Shown piece by piece: positions 1 to 9,380 of a stretch of 62,700 bases of DNA (within the stretch, counting starts at the first letter, position 1; every line of letters starts with the position of its first letter). The stretch spans positions 1 to 62,700 of the forward strand of contig JAFGRU010000021.1 of the NCBI GenBank assembly GCA_016934985.1, written 5' to 3'. Source of the stretch: Deltaproteobacteria bacterium. GTDB taxonomy: Bacteria > Desulfobacterota > Desulfuromonadia > Desulfuromonadales > JAAYDE01. The position numbers and the translations under genes are program-made. Under the pieces are notes generated by a model. That model was not told where the DNA came from. It saw nothing but the letters and a program-made list of their open reading frames with translations, and did not search any database.

Positions 1-929
1 GAAAGACAGGCGCTGCAGGAGTTGTCGTCGTGGACGACAATGTTGGGGAATTCGATATCGAGTTTATCGGGCGACCGCTTGAACTGCCGGGCATAACTCA
101 TATAGTCGGCAGGCTCTACCACGACACCCTCAAGGGAAACGATCTGCCGATCCTTGACAAGTTTCAGATGGATTACCTCATCAAGGGTGAAACCCATGAG
201 TTCCAGGGCGGTCTTGTCGGCCGCCAGGGGATTGAACGAAGCGACGGCGAAATCGGACTGGACCGCCTCGCCGGAGCTGGGTCCCAATCCTTCCATGCCG
301 GTAAACCCGTCTACAACGGTAAGGTCGGGCAGCAGCAGGCTTGCCAGATCGGAAATGGCACTGTCCAGGGTCTTTTCGGGATAGATCTTGTTTTCCCGGT
401 ATTCGAGCTGGTGGAGGCGGACTTTCTCGTTGTGCCAGAGGCAGCCTTTCATGTTTTTGATGCCGAGAGTCACCTGGGTATGCATGTGCGACTTGGCTAC
501 CGGCACGGAAATAATGAAATCGAAATCAAAGATATCGGCGCAGAATTTGAGCGTATCGAGAACCCGCCCATCTTTCACCGGCTTTTTGACCGGTTTGCGC
601 TTATCCATGTCGATCAAAGGAATGTTCTTTTCCCTGGCCACAGCGCCAATCCCGGTGGATTCAAAAGCCTCGAGGGTGTTGACTCCGAGGATGGGGCTTT
701 CGCCGATGGCGATGTGCGCCGGAGCTTCCGCTGCTGCCGCATCAATCACCGCGGCAACCGCCTCCGGATGAGTGGTAATGCCCCGGCAGCCTGTAACATG
801 GCGGCCGGCATTAGGTTTTACCAGGACCCGTTTCCCCTTGATAACGGACAGGTCCAAACGTTTTAAAGCAGCGATAATATTCTGATAAGGGCCACTTCCG
901 TGGGCCACGGAAACTAAATTTTTATTCAT
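1..929 (-). CDS. DUF362 domain protein (3' end outside window)
   Basis: The frame is open from the ATG at 929 leftward to the window edge, giving about 309 residues without a stop. The translation opens MNKNLVSVAHGSGPY and contains the DUF362 hallmarks: an early VLVKPNAG segment, a GRHVTGCRGITTHPE segment, VPVAKSHMHTQVTLGIKNMKG near the middle, and a D-G-F-T-G-M-E-G stretch. The last visible residues include two cysteines (CSAC), as expected at the start of a ferredoxin-like or Fe-S C-terminal part, but the gene is cut there. DUF362 proteins are mostly uncharacterised, often carry Fe-S clusters and are common in anaerobes. The exact reaction is unknown. The ribosome-binding site is weak. A long reading frame on the opposite strand (30-866) is the shadow of this gene. 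Confidence 0.85.
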   Translation of the reverse strand, partial: MNKNLVSVAHGSGPYQNIIAALKRLDLSVIKGKRVLVKPNAGRHVTGCRGITTHPEAVAAVIDAAAAEAPAHIAIGESPILGVNTLEAFESTGIGAVAREKNIPLIDMDKRKPVKKPVKDGRVLDTLKFCADIFDFDFIISVPVAKSHMHTQVTLGIKNMKGCLWHNEKVRLHQLEYRENKIYPEKTLDSAISDLASLLLPDLTVVDGFTGMEGLGPSSGEAVQSDFAVASFNPLAADKTALELMGFTLDEVIHLKLVKDRQIVSLEGVVVEPADYMSYARQFKRSPDKLDIEFPNIVVHDDNSCSACL

Positions 930-1218
930 GATAGAAGTACTTGAATTATTGATTTCAAAGGTTATTGGTGTGGGCTGCTGTAAAATTACAAGGTGGCAGG
1001 GGGTCGTTTTCGGATTAGTGTTCCTTTGTAAGGCAGGCAGCCATTGCTGTCAATACAAAATCCCGGCAGGCGATGTAAAATCCTGGATGGAAACGAACGA
1101 TGGCATTTTTCCTTAATTTTCCAAAAAGCCAGGGTTCTGTTGAATAGCCACTTTTACCTCATCACCCACCTCAAAATCAGGTTTCCGCTTTTAACGCACA
1201 GGTTTCTAACCGCTCAAC
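930..1218. other. intergenic stretch without recognised feature
   Basis: No credible coding frame, RNA or repeat is visible between the DUF362 gene and the terminator at about 1.22 kb. Short reading frames here lack ribosome-binding sites and similarity to known families. Any promoter for the leftward DUF362 gene must lie here, but no convincing hexamer pair was found. Confidence 0.4.
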
Positions 1219-1275
1219 ACAAAAAGAGTGTCAGATCTGCACGACATTCATACAGACCTGACACCCATTTTTCCC
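1219..1275 (-). terminator. hairpin terminator behind arylsulfotransferase gene
   Basis: Arms GTGTCAGATCTG (1228-1239) and CAGACCTGACAC (1253-1264) pair over 12 positions with one G-U-type mismatch around a 13-nt loop. On the minus strand the stem is followed by a T-rich run, and on the plus strand by CCATTTTTCCC, so it could also stop rightward transcripts. It lies about 180 bp past the stop of the leftward sulfotransferase gene. Confidence 0.65.
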
Positions 1276-1441
1276 TATCCCCATCGAATCTTTTCCAGAA
1301 TTCGCCTGAATACCCCGTTTCTGCCGTCGGCGAACCCTGCCATGCCTTTGCCTGTTTCCCACCGGATTCCCCAGGACAAACCGGAGTGACAATGGGCAGA
1401 AAAGACCTCAGGTATCGAATCAATCCTTTTGAAACAGGACG

Positions 1442-3187
1442 CTACTGGCAAACATCGTAGCTGCCATCTCCATTTTTATCCTTTAACAACTTTTCAGACA
1501 CCCATGAGTAAGGCACCCGGTAAGCCCGGTAGATAGATCCGAAGAAACCGCCAGAGGAGATCCAGTCCGGAGCGTATTCCCAGACAACCTCCTTCTCCAT
1601 GGTGACCTCGAAGACCCTTCCGGTGTCCGCCTCCGTGATAAGGGTATTACCGTTGTGCAGGCGCTGGGCGCCTGACATGATGTTGCTGTAGAACAAGTGG
1701 TTGTTGCCGAGAGCATCACCGGAGGTGGGTTTGGCCTGAACGTATTGCCAGACGATCTGTTTTGTTATGGGGTTGATCTCGAGGACACGGGAGAAATTCC
1801 TGTACTTGTTTGGCCAGAACCCAAGCTTATCCCCGGTATCAGGATCGGTCAGCCCCTCGATGAGCGCCCCATAACCGGCGCCGCCACCATTGTCAAAGAT
1901 CAGGATGTTGCCACCGCCAGGAACCGTGTCGGGGATCATATAAGCCATGTGCTGACCGATAATCTGCCCGACCTGGCCATTCTCACCGTCAGTTCCGTAG
2001 TTGGGACCGAGCCTCCAGACGATATCGCCCGCATTCCAATCACCCTCCGGATGGTCGTACCTGGCGATGATTACCGTTACATTGAGGGAGCGGAAATCGG
2101 CGATGATATTATCGGGATGGAAACGTTCATCCTTATACTTGGTGTACCATTTATTGTTTCCGAGCCAGGCGACCGAATTCCCGTGGGACCAGTCTTCTCT
2201 GCTCCCCGGACCCACATTCGACCAACTGTTGCCGGCTCCTCCACTGTTAAGCCCCAAGTCCAGGGCATACTTGGCTGCCTCATCTTCAGCCAGGCCGAAA
2301 CCGAGGTCACCTGGGCCGGCGGGAATGAAATGATCCCGGGCATTCCATTCGAACAGGGCGTTGGTGCCATCCCAATCCCAGGGGATCTCACGGATCACGT
2401 CATCCGTTATTGGCCTGTGAGGCCTTGAAGAATCATGCCTTTTAACGTTTACAATGTATGTCGTATCTTCCACGAGATCAACTCCGGCCTCTGCGTCCGG
2501 ACCCACATCGACAGCGCCCAGCGACAGGCTCTTCCCGTGGTCGGCAAAGGCTGCCTGTCCGGGGTAGTAATAGCCGTCCGTACTCCCTTCCCTCTGGTGA
2601 TCGTGATGGTTATTTAAACCCTCGAACACTTTAACCACATTTCCGCACCAGTCACGCTGGACAAGATCACCTCCCCCAAAGAATCCCCCTTCACCACTGA
2701 CGATGTAACCTCCTTTGAGCATTTTTGCCGCCCCGCCAAACCCCCCGCCGGACCCGGACCATTGGTGAACCACATTACCATCCATGTCGATCAGGACAAC
2801 AGGAGGGCCACCAAAAAAACCAGGGCCGGGACCAACAAAAGCATTGAGAACCGTATAGCCCCCCCAGGTTTTGCCGGGTTTGTTGATTCTCAACCCGCGC
2901 TCTCCCGCAAGGACGGCAGTGGGCATACGGGTAAGCCCATTATCACCCATCCCACTATCAGGATCAGGAAAATTATCGGCGTTGAGTTCTACCGGCAAGG
3001 CTTTCAGAAGTGCATCATGAATTTCTTTGTGTTTGTTATAGTTGATAAGACCGATTGGCCCCGAATCTGAGACATCGGTACCCTGCCAGAAAAAGCTGTT
3101 GGCCTGAAGTTCAGGAGCCCGAACGAAAAATGCTGCCGTGGTTAAAAGAAAGAACATGGATAAGGTCACGGACAATTTTCTTTTCAT
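1442..3187 (-). CDS. secreted arylsulfotransferase (ASST family)
   Basis: A 581-residue protein with an N-terminal signal peptide (MKRKLSVTLSMFFLLTTAAF, cleavage probably near residues 28-30) and a beta-propeller-like body. Repeated motifs typical of ASST (PF05935) are seen: GGYTVLNAF, VVLIDMDGNVVHQW, LKGGYIVSGEGG, HHDHQREG, DWSHGNSVAWL, SRVLEINPITKQIVWQY, SGAQRLHNGNTLITEADTG and FEVTMEKEVVWEY. These enzymes transfer sulfate between phenolic esters in the periplasm without PAPS. Glycine-rich segments around residues 110-175 are longer than usual. A DsbA/DsbB pair that often accompanies assT is not adjacent. The gene stands alone, with an unusually long upstream region. The family assignment is firm; the substrate is unknown. 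Confidence 0.9.
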   Translation of the reverse strand: MKRKLSVTLSMFFLLTTAAFFVRAPELQANSFFWQGTDVSDSGPIGLINYNKHKEIHDALLKALPVELNADNFPDPDSGMGDNGLTRMPTAVLAGERGLRINKPGKTWGGYTVLNAFVGPGPGFFGGPPVVLIDMDGNVVHQWSGSGGGFGGAAKMLKGGYIVSGEGGFFGGGDLVQRDWCGNVVKVFEGLNNHHDHQREGSTDGYYYPGQAAFADHGKSLSLGAVDVGPDAEAGVDLVEDTTYIVNVKRHDSSRPHRPITDDVIREIPWDWDGTNALFEWNARDHFIPAGPGDLGFGLAEDEAAKYALDLGLNSGGAGNSWSNVGPGSREDWSHGNSVAWLGNNKWYTKYKDERFHPDNIIADFRSLNVTVIIARYDHPEGDWNAGDIVWRLGPNYGTDGENGQVGQIIGQHMAYMIPDTVPGGGNILIFDNGGGAGYGALIEGLTDPDTGDKLGFWPNKYRNFSRVLEINPITKQIVWQYVQAKPTSGDALGNNHLFYSNIMSGAQRLHNGNTLITEADTGRVFEVTMEKEVVWEYAPDWISSGGFFGSIYRAYRVPYSWVSEKLLKDKNGDGSYDVCQ

Positions 3188-3933
3188 TTTCCCCTCCTTT
3201 CCACTACTTGGTTAATAATGGTGCGACAATGTTTGAATGCTTATTCAGTGACCCCCCTGGAATCGGGTTAAAATCAACGGAAACCAACTATAAAAATGGT
3301 TCTTTTCCTGTTTATTCATGTGGGTTGGTCGCAAAACCGGCAAGAGTGCGTCAACTCAGGCTAGGCCCAACGAAGCGCGCCCGCCGGCCATGGTTGTACA
3401 ACGTACAGAATGCAGGCCTGCAATCAGGACTTAGATGCCCGGAACCACCCGGATATCACCCTTTACGGATTGGCCTGAAATTCAAAAAACCTGGACTTGG
3501 ATTCCCATGACCGTCAACCGGTTAATTCCATTATGAAAAGCAGATAAATCCAGGACCAGTCTCTACACATTGTTACAAGCTATGAGCGTCTTATCGTTCA
3601 AATTAATATATTCAAATCATATACTTGCAAAAAAAACCGCAGATATGGAACGGGAGGAAGGAAGGGATAGCTTATTAATTTTATACAATTTGACCGAGGG
3701 TCACTGCTGACGGTCAAGAGTAATACAAACTCTTTTCTGAATTATAGGTTGCAAAGAATGCGATTCAATGCCCATAAGGATTGTTTCTTGATTAAACCTA
3801 AGCTAAAAAATTAATAAACCTTTGTTTAAACAAGAATCAGTGGGAGATTCCATGGTGGCAACTTTTTTGTTGATTGCGAGGAAGTTATTGCCCTGTTTCA
3901 CCTCGCCTGAAAAAGACCCGACAACGCCACCCA
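3188..3933. other. long intergenic region with palindromes upstream of ASST gene
   Basis: About 750 bp without a supported gene. It contains a near-perfect palindrome centred on GCAGGCCTGC (about 3411-3424), a TTGTACAA palindrome close by, and an inverted repeat TTGACCG-N14-CGGTCAA (3690-3696/3711-3717). AT-rich stretches around 3600-3850 could hold promoters of the leftward ASST gene. The function of these sites is unproven. Confidence 0.4.
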
Positions 3934-3961
3934 AATAAAAAAAGGGCCGCGACGCGGCCCC
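3934..3961 (-). terminator. Rho-independent terminator of glutamate synthase operon
   Basis: Perfect arms GGGCCGC (3944-3950) and GCGGCCC (3954-3960) with a 3-nt loop. On the minus strand they are followed directly by seven T residues. This is a textbook terminator, 140 bp past the stop of the leftward operon's last gene. Confidence 0.85.
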
Positions 3962-4100
3962 TCGTTAAGTCAGGCAGGGAAGGGAAAAACTGCGTTTTTA
4001 CATCTCATCCCTTGGTGCCCGGTTGCAATTGCGGGCGTTTCATTGTAAATGGCCCCCTTTTCAAAATCCGCTTGACCTGCCTGAAGGCAATTACTGATTT

Positions 4101-6413
4101 TCAGACGACCTGCTCCATGGCCCAGATGCCGCAAGGGCAGATGCCCGCACAGATGCCGCAGCCGATGCAGTACTTTTCGTCACTTACGTATTCAAAGGCG
4201 CCGTCTTCCAGTTCCTCGCGGGTGATGGCGCCTTCGGGGCAGGCCTCCATGCACATACCGCAGTCGCGGCAGGTTCCGCAGGAAAGACAGCGGCTGGTTT
4301 CCAACTCGACCACATCTTCAACTTTGAAATGGCCGCGTTTGAGAGGGCGGAAATACTCTTTGCGGAGACAGCTCTGGGGAATCATTTCCCGCTTGGGTTT
4401 GGGTACCAGTTCGACATTGTTGAGCATATCGTCAATGTATTCGGCGACATCACGGCCGCTGCCGATGGCGTGGGTGAGAAGTCCCGGCTCGGTGGTATCC
4501 CCTACTGCGAAGACACCGGGCGCCGCGACAACCTGCCGGCATTCGTCAATGGCCACCATGCCGCAATCATCCACCCAATCGCGCGGCAGGTAGGAAAGAT
4601 CGGGACGCTCGCCAACGGCGAAAAGAATATCGTCGGCCTCGATGAAACGGCCGTCGGTCGCATGAATACCTTTCTCGTCAACCTTTTCGGTCATGAACGG
4701 CCACTCGATCCTGCCGCCCAATTTTTCAAAATGGGCGATCTCATGCTGATATGCGCCGGGGCGCTGGATATCGATGGCCGTCACCTCATCGGCTCCCATG
4801 GTAAAAGCACCAAGACCAACGTCCATACCCGCGTTGCCCGCCCCGATCACGACCACTTTTTTTCCCACGGAAGGACGTTCCCCCCGGTTGAGGGCTTTGA
4901 GAAAATGAAGCCCCTGGCGAACCCTCTCATGCCCTTTGAAGGGAATGATTATGGGGTTGTGGGCACCGGAGGCGATGACTACTGCATCATAATCGGCGTG
5001 CAGCGATTCAAAAAGCTTCTGGTCGACCTGGGTTGAAGTGCGCAGCTCAATGCCGACTTCCTTGATCCGATCGATTTCACGATTCAAGACCTGACGCGGT
5101 AGACGCTCTTCGGGAATTACCTGGCGCAGCTTGCCGCCGACCTCTTCATCGCCTTCAAAAACCGTTACCTCGTGCCCCTTGAACCGCAATTGCCAGGCCG
5201 CGCTCAAACCACCGGGGCCACCACCGATAACGGCTATTTTTTTCCCCGTCGATGGGGGTGGCGTGGGAGCGGGGACGTCTATAGAGAGACGCCCTAAGTC
5301 TTTCATGAAGACCGGGTGATCGAGAAATGCGCGGGTACAGGCATCCATGCACAGGTTGGGGCAGACCTCGCCGCAGACGCTCCCCGGAAAGGGTGAATAG
5401 CGCAATACAAGCGCCAGGGCCTCTTCAATTTTGCCCTCGCGCAGAAGATTGATCCTCTGTTGAGTGGGTATAGACGAGGGACAGGAGGCCTCACAGGGGG
5501 CGCTGTAGCGCCGGTCCTGCCAATGAGGGATTTTCAGGCGGTGTTCGCCGGTGTTGACGAGACCGGCGGTAAAACTGTAGTCATCTTCCACGACATCCGC
5601 GAAAATGCCTCCGGGGACCCATTTCTGCTCGATAAATTCATGCAGAGTGATGCGGCTCTGGGCTTTGCGCTCCTCATAGGTCTTGGCGACAATTTTCTGC
5701 CACTGTGACCAATCGGTAAGGGTGGCAAGAAGTTCTTTTTTGCCAATCTTATTAAGGAAAACCGGAATGTTCTCCTGCAGGAATTTCTGGTCCGCCTCGT
5801 CGAGCCCTGCCAACCAGACATGATGGGAAAGGCCCTGGACAGGACCACGCACGAATATAGTCCCACCCACCATGCCGACACAGCTGCGGTCACCGAGAAC
5901 CGACTCGAATTCTTCCGAGTCATAACCGCAGACCACAGCGATACCTCCACCCATGAATTCAAAGGAAAAGGAACCGGTGTTTTTCAAAATCCAGAATTCC
6001 GGCGGTTCGTAAGCCGGGTCATGCTTCATCAGGGAACCGGAACGGGTTCCAACCCGGCCGGCAACATAGATCTTACCGGCTGCGGAACAGTGGGCCGTGG
6101 TATCGCCCCCGTCGCCCTTGATGATCAGGGATGCCCCGGCATTGAGCCAACCAGCGTCCGCGGGAGCCGGCCCTTCGACAATAATTTCGGTTCCCTGGAG
6201 GCCGAAGGAGCCAACCCGCTGGCCGGGGTTTTTGATCCGGAAACGCAAAGGGCTTCCATCCTCGGTCCAGAGAGGGCCGCCGATATCATGGTGACCCGAG
6301 GAGATCACCTCAAATTCGGTTTCTCCCTGCTCAAGAGCCGCATAAATTTTCTGCAGCAGCTTTTGAGTGGAAATCCTTTTATCATTCTCAAATCCGACAA
6401 TTGTCGTCGCCAT
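4101..6413 (-). CDS. glutamate synthase GXGXG domain fused to NADPH/FAD oxidoreductase (GltD-like) with ferredoxin tail
   Basis: A 770-residue multidomain subunit. Residues about 1-250 match the C-terminal GXGXG beta-helix domain of large-subunit glutamate synthase (IIKGDGGDTTAHCSAAGKIYVAGRVG). A cysteine-rich GltD N-terminal segment follows (CEASCPS near 308, then VCGEVCPNLCMDAC). Next come an FAD Rossmann motif GGGPGG near 396, an NADPH motif GAGNAGMD near 521, and a two-cluster ferredoxin tail (about 707-765). It probably channels electrons from NADPH through FAD and Fe-S to the FMN subunit encoded upstream, and scaffolds the ammonia tunnel. It is last in a three-gene operon, 11 bp after the FMN-subunit gene. 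Fusion of GltB domain 3 with GltD is a known variant in anaerobes and differs from the proteobacterial gltB/gltD pair. Confidence 0.9.
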   Translation of the reverse strand: MATTIVGFENDKRISTQKLLQKIYAALEQGETEFEVISSGHHDIGGPLWTEDGSPLRFRIKNPGQRVGSFGLQGTEIIVEGPAPADAGWLNAGASLIIKGDGGDTTAHCSAAGKIYVAGRVGTRSGSLMKHDPAYEPPEFWILKNTGSFSFEFMGGGIAVVCGYDSEEFESVLGDRSCVGMVGGTIFVRGPVQGLSHHVWLAGLDEADQKFLQENIPVFLNKIGKKELLATLTDWSQWQKIVAKTYEERKAQSRITLHEFIEQKWVPGGIFADVVEDDYSFTAGLVNTGEHRLKIPHWQDRRYSAPCEASCPSSIPTQQRINLLREGKIEEALALVLRYSPFPGSVCGEVCPNLCMDACTRAFLDHPVFMKDLGRLSIDVPAPTPPPSTGKKIAVIGGGPGGLSAAWQLRFKGHEVTVFEGDEEVGGKLRQVIPEERLPRQVLNREIDRIKEVGIELRTSTQVDQKLFESLHADYDAVVIASGAHNPIIIPFKGHERVRQGLHFLKALNRGERPSVGKKVVVIGAGNAGMDVGLGAFTMGADEVTAIDIQRPGAYQHEIAHFEKLGGRIEWPFMTEKVDEKGIHATDGRFIEADDILFAVGERPDLSYLPRDWVDDCGMVAIDECRQVVAAPGVFAVGDTTEPGLLTHAIGSGRDVAEYIDDMLNNVELVPKPKREMIPQSCLRKEYFRPLKRGHFKVEDVVELETSRCLSCGTCRDCGMCMEACPEGAITREELEDGAFEYVSDEKYCIGCGICAGICPCGIWAMEQVV

Positions 6414-6424
6414 TTCAATTCTCC

Positions 6425-8068
6425 TTAACAGACGTACTGAATCTTTAGTCTGTCGGCAATCGCCTTATCGGTGGCCACCAGGGCATCCGAACGTCCGACG
6501 GGGAGGGACGAGTTGCCGATGGGGGCCAGCAGCTTTCTGAACTCCTTGTCCATCGCCAGGAAATAATTGACGATATTCTGCGCAACCATTTCGGGGTTGA
6601 GCCGATGAACCAGCGCCGACTCCTGGGTGGTGATGCCAACCGGGCACAGGCCCGTGTTACAGGCGTTGCAGCGGCCTCTGTCGTTGCCGACGCAGCCGGC
6701 CATCTGGAGGACCAGTTTCCCGGCAAAAATACCGTTGGCCCCCAGGCAGATCATCTTAAAAGCCTCTGCCGCAAGGTCGCCGGTTTTCCCCAAGCCGCCC
6801 CCGGCCCAGAGCGGAATATGGCCCTGGCGTCCCTGGGAAACGGCAGCCAGATAGCAATCGCGCAGCTTGCTGACGATGGGATGCCCGGTGTGGTCGAGGG
6901 AAACCTCGTGGGCCGCCCCGGTGCCGCCATCGATACCATCCAGGAAAAATCCGCCGACGATATTGTAGGGATCGCGGACCAGGTTGTTGAAAACCGAAAC
7001 GGAAGTGGCGCTCGCGGCCACCTTGATGGCCACGGGAACGCGGAACTTGAAGGCGGCATTAAAGGAGAGGAACATCTTCTGAACACTCTCCTCGATGGAA
7101 TAAAGACCCTGATGGTTGGGAGGCGACAGCAGGTCAGCTTTGGGCACGCCGCGAATGGCCTGGATATGCTCCGCAACCTTCTGGGCCAGAAGCAGGCCCC
7201 CGTCCCCGGGCTTCGCCCCCTGGCCGATCTTGATGAGAATACCCGCCGGGTCCTCGGTCATATGCGGCATGGTCTTGATGATACGGTTCCAACCGAAATG
7301 CCCCGAAGCGATCTGGAGAATGAGATATTTCAGATAACGGCTCTTCAGCAGACGCTCGGGTACCCCACCCTCACCGGAACAGAGGCGGACCGGCAGGCCG
7401 CACTCCTCGTTGAGATAGGCGACGGCGATAGCCATGGCCTCCCACATGCGCCAGGACAAGGCGCCAATGGACATATCGCCGATAATGACCGGATAGATCC
7501 AGCGAACCGGCGGAGTCCGTTCTGTCTGCTCCAGCTTGCCGTCGGCCCCGACCTTCAGCGGCAACTGCTTGGGCGGCAGGATACGGCCGAACGGTGCCAG
7601 TATATCGAAGGTATGACGCGAGGCATCGAGACTGGGGTCGGTCATCTGGGATATGCGGCCGATACCGATGCTGTCAAGGGCACGGTGATCCCCCTCGAGA
7701 TTTTTACGCCCGCCGCGCTTGATCGAATCACCCATGAGACAGCGGGAGATGACTGGAAAGCGGGTGTCGGGATTGCGTACCGGTCCAATAGCGTCATTGG
7801 GGCAGACCTTCTGGCAGATGCCGCAACCGCGGCAGAAATTTTTCACCGAATTGACCTGACGAATGACCGGCACTGCGGAAAAACGGCTTTTCGGATCGGG
7901 ATAGTCACCTTCGGAAAACACCATGCGGCGGCGTTCGACTTTGCATTCGATGGCGCGGAAAGAACAGGCCGCGACGCAGGAACCGCACAGGGTGCAACGG
8001 CTGGCATCGTACTTAACCTGCCAGAACAGATCGTTGGTGGTTATGTTTTGCGCTTTCATTGTTTCCAT
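6425..8068 (-). CDS. glutamate synthase FMN/Fe-S central domain subunit (GltB2 type)
   Basis: A 547-residue protein. The N-terminus carries two [4Fe-4S] motifs (CTLCGSCVAAC near residue 21 and CRGCGICQKVC near 79). The rest is the glutamate synthase FMN-binding TIM barrel, with the diagnostic GGTGAA segment and the 3Fe-4S-type cysteine cluster CNACNTGLCPVGITTQ near 465. In this archaeal-style arrangement the barrel condenses ammonia with 2-oxoglutarate and reduces the imine to glutamate. Its reading frame overlaps the 3' end of the amidotransferase gene by 13 bp, so translation is probably coupled. A 489-codon reading frame on the other strand (6605-8074) is a shadow. Confidence 0.92.
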   Translation of the reverse strand: METMKAQNITTNDLFWQVKYDASRCTLCGSCVAACSFRAIECKVERRRMVFSEGDYPDPKSRFSAVPVIRQVNSVKNFCRGCGICQKVCPNDAIGPVRNPDTRFPVISRCLMGDSIKRGGRKNLEGDHRALDSIGIGRISQMTDPSLDASRHTFDILAPFGRILPPKQLPLKVGADGKLEQTERTPPVRWIYPVIIGDMSIGALSWRMWEAMAIAVAYLNEECGLPVRLCSGEGGVPERLLKSRYLKYLILQIASGHFGWNRIIKTMPHMTEDPAGILIKIGQGAKPGDGGLLLAQKVAEHIQAIRGVPKADLLSPPNHQGLYSIEESVQKMFLSFNAAFKFRVPVAIKVAASATSVSVFNNLVRDPYNIVGGFFLDGIDGGTGAAHEVSLDHTGHPIVSKLRDCYLAAVSQGRQGHIPLWAGGGLGKTGDLAAEAFKMICLGANGIFAGKLVLQMAGCVGNDRGRCNACNTGLCPVGITTQESALVHRLNPEMVAQNIVNYFLAMDKEFRKLLAPIGNSSLPVGRSDALVATDKAIADRLKIQYVC

Positions 8069-9162
8069 CGCTGAATCTCCAGATTATTGTCCACCGAAAC
8101 AATTTCCCTTTCGTTCGGATAGATGTCCTTTTCCCATTTGCGATCGGGAAGGACCTCGTTGACACCGCAAACCTCCGAAGCCAGCACCACATAGTCATCC
8201 GTTCTGCCCACCACGACCGGCCTCAGCTTCTTGGCATCGCAGCAGGTAAAAAGGGTACCGTCGGGAAGAACCCCGATGATGGTATTGGGGCCATTGATCT
8301 CGAGATGGGCAAGGGACTGGCGGATGGCCAGCAGCTGGTCCTTGTCGTCCCGCCTGGAAATTTCCTCAAAGGGAAGAGGGGTAATGACATGTTTGTAGTA
8401 AGGGAGGGGCCATTCCAGCTCATGATGGACATAGTGCAAAGTATAAAGAAAGCATTGGGAATCGGATTCGAACCCGATATACCCGCGATGAAGTTTTCTC
8501 TGGAATTCGACATTTTTAAGGTAAAAAGTGTTTTCGCCGTTGGCGAGAACGGTATAACCCTGAAGGAAGAAAGGGTGGGCCGCATAACGGACGATGTCGT
8601 AATTGGTATTCTGGCGGCACTGCGCGGTAATAATCCGGGCGGTGAAATTCTTATCCGGCTCCCAGAGATTGAAATAGGTCCCGATATCCTGGGGATTGCC
8701 GATTTCCTTGAGGGTCAGGACATCCGGCCAGAAAGAATACACATAGCCATTGTCCCCTTCCTCAAGGGCTTTACGCAGCGTCAGACGCATATTGACGAGG
8801 ATTTCCCCTTTTTCCTTCGCGGAAGCCTTCTGGTACTCCCGGGGATACATGAAAGTTTCAAAGACGTAATTCGGCATGGTGTTGATATCGAGCCCCGGCT
8901 GAGGGTTGGTTTTTGGCTCGTAGTGCAAAAGCCGTTGAAACCCGGCGGCATGCAGAAGATCTTCCGCGATCTTGAGCCCTTCATCGGTACAGGCCAGGGA
9001 GAGGGTCGGATAATTTTTGAAACCCTTGAAAATTCCACCGAGGTCCTGCATGACCATGGCGAAACCGGAATTATCATGCCCTTTCTGCATCGACTGCATC
9101 AGCAGAAAAATCCGGCTAGGATGAAAATAGTTCTTGCTCTTTATAGCACCAATACGGCACAT
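8056..9162 (-). CDS. glutamate synthase amidotransferase domain subunit (GltB1 type)
   Basis: A 368-residue class II (Ntn) glutamine amidotransferase. The protein begins Met-Cys (MCRIGAIKSK), so removal of Met exposes the catalytic Cys. The segments GHDNSGFAMVMQDLGG and GPNTIIGVLPDGTLFTCCD and the late ASEVCGVNEV support the GltB1 assignment. It supplies ammonia from glutamine to the FMN subunit encoded next. It is first in the leftward operon. Family 1 repeat copy A lies 35-138 bp upstream of its ATG, so it is in the promoter or leader, followed further upstream by a large stem-loop. Confidence 0.9.
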   Translation of the reverse strand: MCRIGAIKSKNYFHPSRIFLLMQSMQKGHDNSGFAMVMQDLGGIFKGFKNYPTLSLACTDEGLKIAEDLLHAAGFQRLLHYEPKTNPQPGLDINTMPNYVFETFMYPREYQKASAKEKGEILVNMRLTLRKALEEGDNGYVYSFWPDVLTLKEIGNPQDIGTYFNLWEPDKNFTARIITAQCRQNTNYDIVRYAAHPFFLQGYTVLANGENTFYLKNVEFQRKLHRGYIGFESDSQCFLYTLHYVHHELEWPLPYYKHVITPLPFEEISRRDDKDQLLAIRQSLAHLEINGPNTIIGVLPDGTLFTCCDAKKLRPVVVGRTDDYVVLASEVCGVNEVLPDRKWEKDIYPNEREIVSVDNNLEIQRWKQ

Positions 9163-9196
9163 AACCGAAATCCTCCCAACTCATTGTCTCTGGTGT

Positions 9197-9300
9197 CAAG
9201 GAGCCTGCCAGACTTGGGCGTTAATTTGCTGCGCGAGAGGGAAATCCATCTCGATCCCCCATCTTCTCGTTACGACACCCAAGTTCGACAGGCTTCTTGC
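9197..9300. repeat. dispersed hairpin repeat family 1, copy A (short form)
   Basis: About 104 bp with terminal inverted repeats: left end AAGGAGCCTGCCAGACTTGG, right end CCAAGTTCGACAGGCTTCTT. The interior arms (GTTAATTTGCTGCGCGAG and TCTTCTCGTTACGA) also pair imperfectly, so the whole element folds into one long hairpin. It resembles copies at 19.3, 30.3, 32.2 and 48.6 kb. It lies in the leader region of the glutamate synthase operon. Confidence 0.75.
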
Positions 9301-9305
9301 CTGAA

Positions 9306-9380
9306 AAGGACATTTCCAATAGCACATTATCGGGTTAAAAGGCAAATAATATGGCCTTTTCAGCTATTGGGAAAGTCCTT
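9306..9380. repeat. 75-bp nested inverted repeat upstream of glutamate synthase operon
   Basis: Outer arms AAGGACATTTCCAATAGC (9306-9323) and GCTATTGGGAAAGTCCTT (9363-9380) pair at 16 of 18 positions. Inside, AAAAGGC and GCCTTTT form a second stem. It lies directly beside repeat copy A, between amtB's terminator and the glutamate synthase operon. It could be a regulatory or transcript-end structure; no function is established. Confidence 0.6.

Noticed and set aside
3874..4593. 239-codon plus-strand frame
   Set aside because: It crosses a terminator and the GltD-type Cys-rich end of the leftward gene; low complexity and no similarity.
6605..8074. 489-codon frame on the plus strand opposite the FMN subunit gene
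   Set aside because: It is a shadow of the glutamate synthase gene in GC-rich sequence; it has no recognisable domain.
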